This document shows positions 14,350 through 24,747 of a stretch of 64,000 bases of DNA, in pieces. The notes below the pieces were generated by a model. It saw only the letters and a program-made list of their open reading frames with translations. It was not told where the DNA came from and made no database searches. The translations under genes and the position numbers were made by a program. Within the stretch, counting starts at the first letter, position 1; each line of letters opens with the position of its first letter. Source of the DNA: Trichoplax sp. H2 (lineage: Eukaryota > Placozoa > Uniplacotomia > Trichoplacea); the NCBI GenBank assembly GCA_003344405.1, contig NOWV01000016.1, positions 124,001-188,000 on the forward strand, read 5' to 3'.

Positions 14350-15838
14350 AAATATAGGCGAAATTGTATTCAAATAAATCATGACATATAATTAGTACTG
14401 TACAAGTAATTTATTACGAATAGCTAAATGGAATTACTGTTGAAATGAGCTTGACTGTTATATGGATGTTTTATTCGTACGTTCACTAATTTTCAAAAGG
14501 AATTTGATCATTTATAACTGAAGATGATTTGATTCTTAAAAAGTACTTTTTATGGTACAAATGTTCTTTATTTATTTCTGTATGAAATTTTTTAATAGCA
14601 ACACAAATAAAACAAGAAAAGATATATTTATATTGCATGACAGTTCTAGATAGATATACGTATCAAGAAAATAATTCTCCCGAATGATTTCTAATTACGA
14701 AATTGAGTAATTGAGCATGCGTTTGATTTAGTTTACCTGTTACAGTAGGCAGTATAGCATACGGGTACAATATAATGTTTTGTTCAGAGAATATACATTA
14801 TTAATAATAATCTTACAGTGATAGAGAAAAGATACGATTTGTTACTCAGTTATTTTGATAGCAGTCGACAATTCTCGTAAGGAAACACGGCCTTGAGAGA
14901 TTAACATTCGAATAGTTTGCTGTCAATTAAAAATAGAGTTATTACCATTATGATAGCGCAAGTTACAATAATTAAGATATGCACAAACAGGCTTCAAGAT
15001 GCAGCTATATTTATATTAATTAATCAGTTATGAATAAAGACTGAGATTGTAGGTGTAATTATATATGTATGTTTATTACAACAGGTATTGTTTGGTATTA
15101 TAACTAACCTACGCGTAAAGTGCCCACATGCTTTCGTCATTATGACTTAGTAATACTGTAGCAATGTTATTTGTGCATGTTACGTTAATTTACTACTACA
15201 AGGCGTAGGTACACCTACAAGTATATAACAGATCTGATGTTAATAGTCTACTTGGAGATTCGAGTACAGTTGCTAAGATATGCTAATACTGTAGTATGAT
15301 CGAAATCTTCTATGATTTGTATTCTATTATAGCTAGCAGCGTTAGTACTTTACTAAGCATTAACTTACTCATATTACTATAATATTATCTAGTCACGTCA
15401 CGTTAAGCTAATTTGCTACTGCGACAAGCAATAAGATACATAAGCATACCTACATACTGTACTGTATGTTAGAATACGCATAAGAGATCTGAGGTTGTTA
15501 ATCGTCTATTTGATCAAGTCTAGTTGAAAAGTATAAAGATATGGTTGCAATTCGACTAGGTGGTATGTACTGTGCTGTAGATATGCCTAGGATCAAGAAG
15601 GAACCCATATAAGATTGAAGGTATTAATACAGTAGTATATTTTAGAGATCGAGTACTGTACAGCACAGTAGATAAAGTGCAAAGAAATGGCAAAAACTCG
15701 ATTAAGTGAGTAGTACATTTGATATCTCGCGACGAATTTAGTGTCTCCTGCAAAACTATGACCGTCATCTTATACATGTGATTTACTACATCCTAGTAAA
15801 TTCAATTCTTATCCTATCCTCAATCTACTTATTGTAGT
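14350..15838. other. Intergenic or intronic AT-rich stretch with a degenerate repeat
   Basis: No coding chain recognised. Two related stretches at roughly 15110-15260 and 15360-15520 share phrases such as taatactgtag, gttacgttaatttactac and agatctgatgttaatagtc, so this looks like a decayed ~260-bp tandem duplication. The missing last exon of the minus-strand LYRM2 gene should lie here, but I could not place it. Confidence 0.4.
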
Positions 15839-15875
15839 AAGGACGTACACACTCTCTACGAATTAAGTATATAAC

Positions 15876-16268
15876 CTGGTCTTGATGGTGCCGGTTCCTA
15901 TCGAACTCAGCTCGAACCCATTGCGTCATGTCACGTCGCTGGTTTTGGTCTTCAATTCGGCGTATAACTCTCAGCATGTCCCTATATAATGTCAGTACTT
16001 GGCTTCGCAGCATAAACTATGTTTACCCATTTTGTAATCGCCAAATACAGATAAATAGATACATTAACATGAGGCAGATAGCTGTTCATCGTTGAAAGAG
16101 TGTATAAAGATAGAGCATGTCGTCTGAGCACATATTGTGCAAATATGGCAGTACAGTATTTGCAAAGGCAATCGATAATATAACCCATCAAAAATGACGC
16201 AATTAATGATATTATTATTCAAATTTCACCTGTCTAAATGATGGGATAGCAGACGGAATCTTAGCCAT
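15876..16268 (-). CDS. LYRM2: LYR-motif protein, LYRM2-like (3' exon not located)
   Basis: LYR proteins are small mitochondrial adaptors that bind acyl-ACP and help assemble respiratory complexes or Fe-S proteins. Exon 1 (16268 down to 16230) encodes MAKIPSAIPSFRQ and ends at a GT donor. Exon 2 (16016 down to 15876) adds 47 residues. It carries the core LTLYRDMLRVIRRI, then the conserved WVRAEFDRNR segment seen in LYRM2. Both exons join in frame with an AG acceptor (catag) before exon 2. The frame stays open beyond 15876 to 15825, so exon 2 may be longer; the continuation VIYLIRRE would also fit the family. The C-terminal helix (about 25 residues in LYRM2) was not found downstream. The gene may be complete with an unseen exon, or truncated. 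LYRM2 rather than LYRM1/4 is chosen for the short N-terminus and the W.REEF.RN-like pattern. Confidence 0.75.
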
Positions 16269-16281
16269 AGCTCTACCAAAT

Positions 16282-17480
16282 AATATAGAGGATCAATAGC
16301 CTTATTTGTAGTCTTTATAAGCCGATGTAAAGGTTGAAGATTTGCAGTTTGGTAGCAGCTCCTGCCATAATTCCTGATGAGCTGGAATGTTTACTATACA
16401 CAGTGTACAGTGTACAGTGTGCAGTACAGTACTATACTGTACACTGTACGTATTGTACTGTACTGTACAGTAGAGATCCGGGGATCTGAGTAACAGTACT
16501 CAAGACTCTGTCAAATGAGAGCAAAGGAGGTGTCACTTTAATAGCCTAAAATTAGTGACTCTACCAGTAAATTCGCTACTTTTGCAGTGACATCTGTTTC
16601 AGAATAGCCGGTATCAGCACGGCCAGAGCAAAAAATATGTCTCTACGACGTCCCCAAAATATAAATTCTAAATTCTATTAGCAAGTGAGCCAAACAATAT
16701 AGAGGATCAATAGCCTTATTTGTAGTCTTTATAAGCCGATATAACGGTTGAAGATTTGCAGTTTGGTAGCAGCTCCTGCCATAATTCCTGATCAGCCAGA
16801 TTGTTTACTGTGCACAGTGTACAATGTACTGTACAGTATAGTGTGCAGTACTGTACACTGAGTGTACAGTACAGTACAGTAGAGATCCGGGGATCTGAGT
16901 TACAGTACTGAAGACTCTGTCAAATTAGAGCAAAGGAAGTGTCACTTCAATAGCCTAAAATTAGTGACTCTACTAGTACATTCGCTACTTTTGCAGTGAC
17001 ATCTGTTTCAGAATAGCCGGCATCAGCACGGCCAGAGCAAAAAATATGTCTCTACGATGTCCCCAAAATATAACTTCTATTAGCAAGTGAGCCAAACAAT
17101 ATAGAGGATCAATAGTCTTATTTGTAGTCTATATAAACCGATGTAACGGTTGAAGATTTGCAGTTTGGTAGTAGCTCCTGCCATGGATGATTCCTGATCA
17201 ACTTGATTATTTACTGTACTGTTCCCTTTGCTTGTCCACTGTACACTCGTCAGTAGGCAGGTTGAGAGATCTTGGGATCTGAGTAAAGTACTATCACTGT
17301 TTGTATAAATTGAGAGCAAAAAGATGTCAGCGTAACGTAGCAAAAATACTGGCTCCATTAAGTCAGCGATCCACTTTCGGGGTGACATCTTTTTAGAATA
17401 ACCGGTGTCAACACGGCCACAACAAAAAATGTGTCACTACGATGTCCTAAGAGTATAAGGTCTATTACCGAATGAGCCGC
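16282..17480. repeat. Three tandem copies of a ~400-bp repeat
   Basis: The phrase aatatagaggatcaatag starts at 16282, 16696 and 17098, giving periods of 414 and 402 bases. Each unit contains, in order, a segment ending gcagctcctgcc, a variable tract rich in TGTAC/GTACA words, gagatccggggatctgag (palindromic core GATCC..GGATC), and gtgacatctgtttcagaatagccgg. The third copy is the most diverged and is missing part of the TGTAC tract. I see no open frame that survives across copies, so this looks like satellite or a non-autonomous element, not a gene. It separates the head-to-head LYRM2 and C6orf136-like genes. Confidence 0.85.
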
Positions 17481-17950
17481 TTCTAGGGTGACATCTGTCT
17501 TGAACAGGCTGGATTCCATTCGTTTACACTGTGACAAGAATTGCAGATCGATTGGGATTTCTAGTCAAGACTATAGACTGCGGAGGCTTGACACAACGCT
17601 TGATAGCCAGGCGGCAACTTACTCCATGCAGCAACGCCTTCATCGTTTGCATCATCCTTTTGCTGTATTTTCATTGGTTGTAGCTTTTGACCTCGTCATT
17701 GAAGACATCAGTAAGAGATAGTGGTTCGATACATGTGTTAGCGTGATATATTATTGTATAGAAAAGGATAGGAAATAGCGGCTATATAAGAGCTTACGAT
17801 AATCTCTTCCAACATGGATTGACAGTGGCCATTGCATGCGCCAAAGGTACAGCAAATGCCTTCCAATTGAGAAGATTGAAATAATTTTGATCTCATCTAC
17901 TCGATTCATCTATTGCTAATTATCCTATCCAATATTCTTATTGAGTTTTG

Positions 17951-20282
17951 ATGGCATTACTATCGGTTGGAACGAGTAGTCGTAGCTGCCATTATCCTCT
18001 ACGACGTGTCGCCTACTCGGCATCATGCCAATTTCATCATCATTACTATGATGAGAATTCTTCAACATGGCAACCAAATCATCATTTCCGTGACTTCTAT
18101 TACCCTACGAATACTGGACTGTCTAGGTTGCAATCCAAGATAAATCATCAACGACAGATAACTACTTGGCAATCGCCTCTTGTTGCCAATCATAAGGTAA
18201 TCCATCCGTTCATGATTTTGTCTCATTTTTTTCGATAGCACTGTATAGCAACGTTAAACGGTAGTGGTGTATATTGCATTGATCGGATCCGATAGGATGA
18301 TGGCGTTATTAGTCGCTATCATTCTAATAGCAACTTTGCGCAAGTAATTAGAATGAATGAATGAAAATCGATCGAGTCATGATAGCCATGTTTATATGCA
18401 ATAATTTTGATGCTACAAGATAGAAAGACGATCAATAAGTTTCGTCTGGCCAGTCTAATAATCTCTCGTACTCGAATAGTAGCAGATTGTTTCCGTTTTG
18501 GTTTGCATAGGCAATGAGGCCAGTAAACCATTGTACTAGATACAGTAGGTCTTGATGAAGGTCAAATAGGCTTTTAATAATCGTCTGTCATTTTTGCCAT
18601 TGGATTGTCAGGAATCATTCATGTTAGCTTGCCCCCCACCTGGTAATGATATGAGCGCTTATCGTAAAAACTCGTCCTCGCTGATGGCATATCCAACATC
18701 CAACAAAGCATCATGGAACCATGGCATCGTCAATACGCGTCGATCAAAAAACTCCAGCAATTCGACTCTCTTAACCGACAATGATAAAATGAAATCTGGT
18801 GTCAAGCTACCTGTAATAAAAGACAAATTAGCTGGTCGTGTAATAAATGATTGCAATCATTTACATTGTGAGTTAGGATTAAATAATTGGATTTCAAAGG
18901 GATATCATCGAAATAAACTACCCCAATCGAAGAATCGAAGGATCCATCATATGTATATCATGGCTCTCCTATGCTACAAGTCAACAATATTGAACAGGTA
19001 ATGATGAATCATTCTGTTCCAGCTTGGACGCTTTCAATATCTGATAATCATCAGTGCTGTAAAGAACAATCAATAGTAAATAGTAAAAGTGAAAAGAAAC
19101 TTAAAGACGATACTAAGACTCTTCCATCAACAGCTCAGTTGGAAGTAATCAGAGAGAGACTTTCATTTGAGGTAATAGAACGTAGTAGCATTTAGCTAGT
19201 AATATGTAATTGGCTTTAAAATTATTTCCATTTTCTAATAATTCAATATCAAAATTAAACAACATGTGGATAAATGGTTTCCAATCTCTTCTTTTATGGT
19301 CTATCTAGCTTCCAGACTTTTTTACTGCAAAGCAGAGTTATAGTATTTACAGTGATAATATTGTCTTCGAAAACAAACTATTAAATATTAAAGTCAGGTT
19401 AGTACTGATGAATTATGGACGGTCTTGCTTTGCTAGAGAGAGCAGAATGATCCTTTGTTGCATTATTATTTGCAGTGTTTACTTTTTTTAATACTGATGT
19501 TGTAATAGCATTGTGGGTATCATAGAAACAGGTTATGTACATGTTCTGAATGGATGTTCTGTAGGGGTTTAACATCATACAAAATGATGGTCGCTACGAT
19601 GAAAGGAATGTGCAGAGCTTACTGCTGTAATTTAGTTTTTGATGTACTCAAAATTACCAAGCATCACGACGATGGAACTATTCGTATTAGATGGAGAGTA
19701 ACTGGACTTCCACGACATCAAGTTGCATTACTAATTTGGCCATTTATTCAATCGCCCAAATGCAGGTATATTTCAAATATTGTAGTATTGCCATGATGAG
19801 GTGTGCATACCTGTTGACTAGTTTAATTTACCGATATCCAGTAATATTCCAGCACAAAGTGTTATTGTAGTTATGTATATGTTAATGTTACTTTAGTTGT
19901 ATAACAGGTAAACAGTGCTACTATATGCACATCACTGCAAATGAATGCCATTGTGTTATAATTTATCTTTTGTCGTGGATATTAAATTTTTAGATATTTT
20001 GAATGCTTTTCGGTCTTACGGGTTGGAATTAATGGTGTAATTAATCACCATCGCCTAGACAAGGTAAATACTGTATAAACTTGTATGGTACAGTCTTTTT
20101 ACAGTACAAAATATTTTTACATATTTTCAAACGCGAAATTTTTTCGAGAACTCTTTGAGTTGTAGCTCAGTGTAATTAACTCTCATAGAGTAGACAATAA
20201 AATAATGTGTTTAACTTATGGTTAGGTTACGCCTTCTGATTATCCTGAGACTACTCAGCGAAATCTATGGCTACCGGTCTAG
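17951..20282 (+). CDS. C6orf136-like protein (DUF2358 family, probably mitochondrial)
   Basis: Clear exons: 17951-18196, 19309-19397, 19565-19765, 19994-20063, 20226-20282 (TAG). The conserved part runs LPDFFTAKQSYSIYSDNIVF, then RGLTSYK..., IRIRWRVTGLPRHQ and ends HHRLDKVTPSDYPE, as in human C6orf136 (LPNFF, YS.NV.F, RWRLVGLP, HRLDK). The middle is less certain. From 18612 the frame of exon 1 continues open, but a different frame carries the region 18941-19171, which ends LEVIRERLSFE just before the conserved exon. I model 18612-18839 (donor gtaata) joined to 18941-19171; this keeps frame and gives about 373 residues against about 315 in human. The N-terminus is Ser/Arg/His-rich without acids at first, which could be a mitochondrial presequence. 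The family has no firm biochemical function. Confidence 0.85.
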
Positions 20283-21379
20283 ATATCTGGATCAGATCCT
20301 ATTCGTGACAAAAAACGCAAATGATTTTACAATATTAATGTCAGTTAATGATAGGAGTCATATCTAAATTCTTATTTCTATTTAAAAGTAATTTATGAAA
20401 GGTACTATAAAGATATACTTTTATTCGTAACTGATGCGTACTTTTCCTTGAGCTGTATTGTCTTTACAATCTCTGTTAATATTTTTCACAAATCTTTTCT
20501 ATGTATCCAATATTTTAAACTACAACTTGATGCAAATATATCACTACATTGTTTGTGGTACGGATCTTGATAAGTAGCCTACTATTTATATAACCTATTT
20601 CAAATTGGTATTACAAGATTTGTAACCATCATGATAAAATTGTCTTCAAAGCAGAATATTCACTAATACACTGTTTGAAAATTCTTGATCTAACACCGTT
20701 AGCATCGAGTGTAAATAACTATATATGGTGTATATTATTCTCAAAAACTTTGATAAAGTAGGAAACACATTTAATGTCAAAGGGACGATCACTTGTTTTC
20801 TGCATCAAAGTTTATTTTGCTCGCCTTTGGCGAGTGATATAGTGATAATAAATGTTCAGTATCAAGTTAACGAGAACTATTTCATGCATGTACAGTGTAT
20901 AACACAGATGAATATTCTGTAGTTGCTGCTTTAAAACAGTTTAGGACTTTAGTTGACGAAGTTTGTTGATATCACTTGCTTAATAAATTCTGTCAGATGT
21001 GATAAATGATACAGATGCAAGAGATATCGATTATTTAAATCACTAACAATGATTAACCTTCATAAAACCATTGAATCGATGTAGCAAGTATACTATTGTA
21101 GTGGAATCTCTAGAATACGTATCAAGTGTCTATCTGGGAAGCGAGACTGAATGGCTACATGGCCTTTGGCTTGATCTATTACAGTGGAAAATTTCAGACA
21201 TGTTTAATTTATTTTTATTTAAAATATTAGGAAAAATACAAAACAAGAGTGTTACAAGCGCTTTAGACCAGTATATCTGATATCATTAGCAAATAACTTG
21301 ATAAAATGGGATATTGATGATTTCCAAGTAAAAAAGGAAACTGTATACTTAATTGCTTCTTAAGACAGTATCCTAGTAA
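20283..21379. other. Intergenic stretch between convergent genes
   Basis: About 1.1 kb between the 3' ends of the C6orf136-like gene (+) and DUSP12 (-). Only short frames are present. The one at 21071-21280 has no family resemblance or splice context. It presumably holds both 3' untranslated regions. Confidence 0.5.
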
Positions 21380-23463
21380 CTACTTTGATTCATCAATTTT
21401 ATTCCGATGAATTTGAAAGGAAGGTGTAATCCAAGCTCCGCAAGAACACTGTGAACCTATTTGATGTTACAAACAGTTTTTATTACCACTGTTAGTCTTA
21501 TCGACTTCTGCATAGGAATAAGCACAACGATAAATTAGCCTACCTGCCCAGTTGAATGAACCAATACGATTACTACATTTAGGGCATGAGAGCTAGGTCG
21601 ATAATATTCAAAAATTATGTTATTATAGTAATAAATTATGGGTATTGTGACAATATTTCTGTGAAAGAGAGCTATGAAGATCCTGCACTGAGAGTTCTTA
21701 CTGATACACTATATAAATCATACTTTTCCTTCCACATTTCCAACAATAACTGATTCCATCCATGGCAATGGTTGTATGAAATAGGAACTACATACTGAGA
21801 CATCGTGTTGTTGATTATTATTATTTTTTGCATTGCGTTTTCTCCACTTGAATGCCCCTTGTCCGGTGCCAATTGAATGTGTTAGAATATTATTTTCTGA
21901 GTATAGTAATGACCTATTTTGATTAAGTAATAAACATGGATGCCGCTGTAGAATCGATACTTTTCTCTATCTGTGATAGATTTCATATCCTTATTCATTT
22001 ACCTCAATCGATTCTTACCTGCATTTTCTACATTTATATACAATTTTTCCATTTAGTAGGCCATGATGAGAGCTACGAATGAATGATTTAACTTTACTAA
22101 CATCGCCAAGTACTACGTTATGAATGAAAAATGTTTGCAGTATGAGTACCTTGAATATGATTAGTGTGACTATTGTTACTGCTATAACGGATCTAGAGTA
22201 ACTAATTATTTGGTTATGATTTGCTACATATACATAATAAATGAATCGTATGAGATAATACCATGCTAACCTGTATACATTCTTGCTGTGTTTTGCAATT
22301 GATAATTTCTATATTCAGCATCGGATGGTTTAATTTTGCAATTTAATTTTTCGTATAATTGTAACTGTTGAACAAATCCTACATTGGGACTATTGAATTA
22401 ATCCAAAGTATTTAGGTCAAGCATAAGGGTAAGATTCTCTTTATGTTATTGAAACTATACTTTGCAAATTCCATTTCAACTCGTGACTATCAATTGGTCA
22501 CCGTCAATGATCAGGCTATTAGTATTGAGACTTAAACAGAAAATTGCTAGACTAAGCTTGACATGTGTTAAGCAGCGAGTTCCTGAATTAACTTTAAGTT
22601 GCCTTTAATTAATTCTTACCACATGTTTGCATTAATCGATTTAAGAGCATTATAAGCTTCGGTATATGGCTTTTCTTCCATCTTCATAAGATACGCAATC
22701 AGGACAAAAGCACTTCTGGATAGCCCAGCTGTACTAAAATATAAGGATAAAAGCATTGGATTGCTGGTCTACGCATATTGAGATGTAATAAATATCTGTA
22801 AGTGTTACAGACGAGCTACTTTGCGTGTTTATAGACTGTAGAGATGACTGGGTACAATATTCATTGCCAACAGGATTGGATCATGTTTGCGGCAAATGCT
22901 AGTTGGAGCAGTATGCTCAAACGTTCATGATTTTTGTTGACATTGACATTGTTCTAGCGTGCACTCCTAGTTCTAATGGTAATGACGTTATAATACATGA
23001 AATTGACGATACTATGTCGTACAAAGTAACTATCTAGATGTTGATTGCGCTGTGCTGATGATTGCTTCTCGATTCATGAATTATAATCATGACGATACAG
23101 TACTGTAAATTAATGATTATTAACAAATCAGCTTTTTGCAAAAGTACTTTTGCGATAGCATGATTTGGCATCATCGAAATAAGGTAGAGCAATTCTATGT
23201 AGTATTTACCAATGGACGAGAACTTTGCCTTGATCCATGCCTACGTTTATAAACTGGATACAGTCTTCGATTTGATCGAGTAAGTCGGTAAATGGAGTAT
23301 CTAAAGCTTGGACAAATTTAACATGCAATGATAAATTATCGAGCTCTTTGACTGGTTGTGCATCGATTGTTAAGACATGAGAGATTCCGCGTGGATTTTC
23401 CTTAGCAAGTCCTATCGAATCATCGATATTGCCCCAAAGTAAGTTGCCATGCACTAGAAACAT
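21380..23463 (-). CDS. DUSP12: Dual-specificity phosphatase 12-like, with C-terminal zinc-binding domain
   Basis: Seven exons on the minus strand: 23463-23210, 22733-22620, 22389-22271, 22112-22019, 21913-21724, 21592-21544, 21456-21380 (TAG). They give 298 residues, frame-consistent at every join. The phosphatase domain fills residues 1 to about 140. Its signature HCTAGLSR is split by intron 1 inside the Cys codon (H84, C85, R91), so the HCX5R catalytic loop is intact. The general-acid Asp probably lies in ALDTPFTDLL. The C-terminal half is the DUSP12 zinc domain: YKCRKCR, VCSSYFIQPLPWME, SCPKCSNRIGSFNW and QCSCGAWITPSFQIHKNKID-like ending, supplying paired cysteines. The family acts on phosphoproteins and has been linked to ribosome biogenesis. 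It lies head-to-head with VPS52. Confidence 0.95.
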
Positions 23464-23581
23464 TTCGATTGCTAGTCATGGATGAATTATATCAGCAGAT
23501 CTCTACTTTAACTTTGGTCACTGTAGATTTTGGAGAGTGTGGAAAGAGATTCTAGTCGGTGATATTATTATAATACAGTAT

Positions 23582-24550
23582 AGCTAGTAAGGATTGCAAT
23601 GGATAGATGGATAGAAGGTACTCGAATCTACACAGTACATGACATCAAGAAAGCGAACCTCTCATTAATCGGATGAGAGATGGCGATTGCAAAGATACAA
23701 CTTTGATTTCTATCCGTATAGGATCAGAAAATGCAATATCGTTCAGGAGCGATCTTGCTTGCAATACATCAATATCGCAGTAATTTCCGAGTCTTCTATC
23801 CTTCTAATCGCCACCTAAAACAAACACTACATAAGATATCAAGACGAAGACTAAGATTGAGTTGCTATGATTTCATTCCCAATTTATCGTGGAAGACGAG
23901 TGCATATGTTACGGTCAATCCCGGCATTATAACACATATAGACGAAAATTAGAATTATTCCTTAGGGCAGATATTGCCAATGTTTACCTACGAAGTAGCC
24001 TTGAAGCTAAACTGTACATTCTACTGTACGGTATATAATGAGTAAGATTTTGTGTACCATTTTTAGTTGCAATAGCAAGTAAGGATTGTAATGGATAGAA
24101 GGTACTCGAATCTGTACAGTACATGCTATCAAGAAAAGGAATCCCTAATTAATTCCATCGGAATTGGCGATTGCCAAGATACAACTTTGATTTCTATCCA
24201 TCTACAATCCGAAAAATGCAATATCGTTCAGGAGCGATTTTGCTTGCAAAGGCTTCAATATCGCAGTGATTTCATTGGCTTCTATCCTTCTAATCACCAC
24301 CTAAAATACTACATAATATATCAGGACGAAGACTAAGATCGGATTGCTATGATTTCATTTCCCAATTTATCGTAGAAGACGAGTAGAGATAGACGAAAAT
24401 CAGAATTGATTTCTTTAGGGCAGATATTGGCGGAGTTGATCAACAAAGTTGAATAGGCTTGGGGGTAAACTGTATAGGATTCTAGTCCTGTAGAGTACAG
24501 TAGATAGTGAGTAATGATTTTTGTGGAACATTTTCAATTGCAATAGAAAT
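23582..24550. repeat. ~490-bp tandem duplication
   Basis: Copy 1 starts at 23582 (agctagtaaggattgcaatgg) and copy 2 at 24074 (agcaagtaaggattgtaatgg), 492 bases apart. A partial third start follows at about 24541. Matching blocks include gatacaactttgatttctatcc, gcaatatcgttcaggagcgat and tagggcagatattg. Short indels separate the copies and no reading frame is preserved. The array occupies the space between the divergent DUSP12 and VPS52 genes. Confidence 0.85.
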
Positions 24551-24747
24551 TATACCACGATTGTAATGGAAAGAAAACACTGGAATGGCTATAGTGTAAT
24601 ACTATACGCGTTTACATGAATGATACAGTATACTATGATAGTAGATCAACTCCATCGGCGTGCTATGCCATACTACACTCTAGTCATCGCACTACACTTT
24701 TAGACAGTATACTAAAATTGGACTAGAGAAGAAAAGAATATCCTCGG

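Noticed and set aside
15556-15777. Minus-strand frame with ETLNSSRDIK as the last LYRM2 exon
   Set aside because: It has an acceptor and fits phase 0, but the sequence does not resemble the LYRM2 C-terminal helix.
17488-17721. 77-residue plus-strand frame before the C6orf136-like gene
   Set aside because: It begins in the tail of the third ~400-bp repeat, shows no family resemblance and no splice link to the next gene.
21071-21280. 69-residue plus-strand frame between convergent genes
   Set aside because: No conserved content, no splice context and located in probable 3' untranslated sequence.
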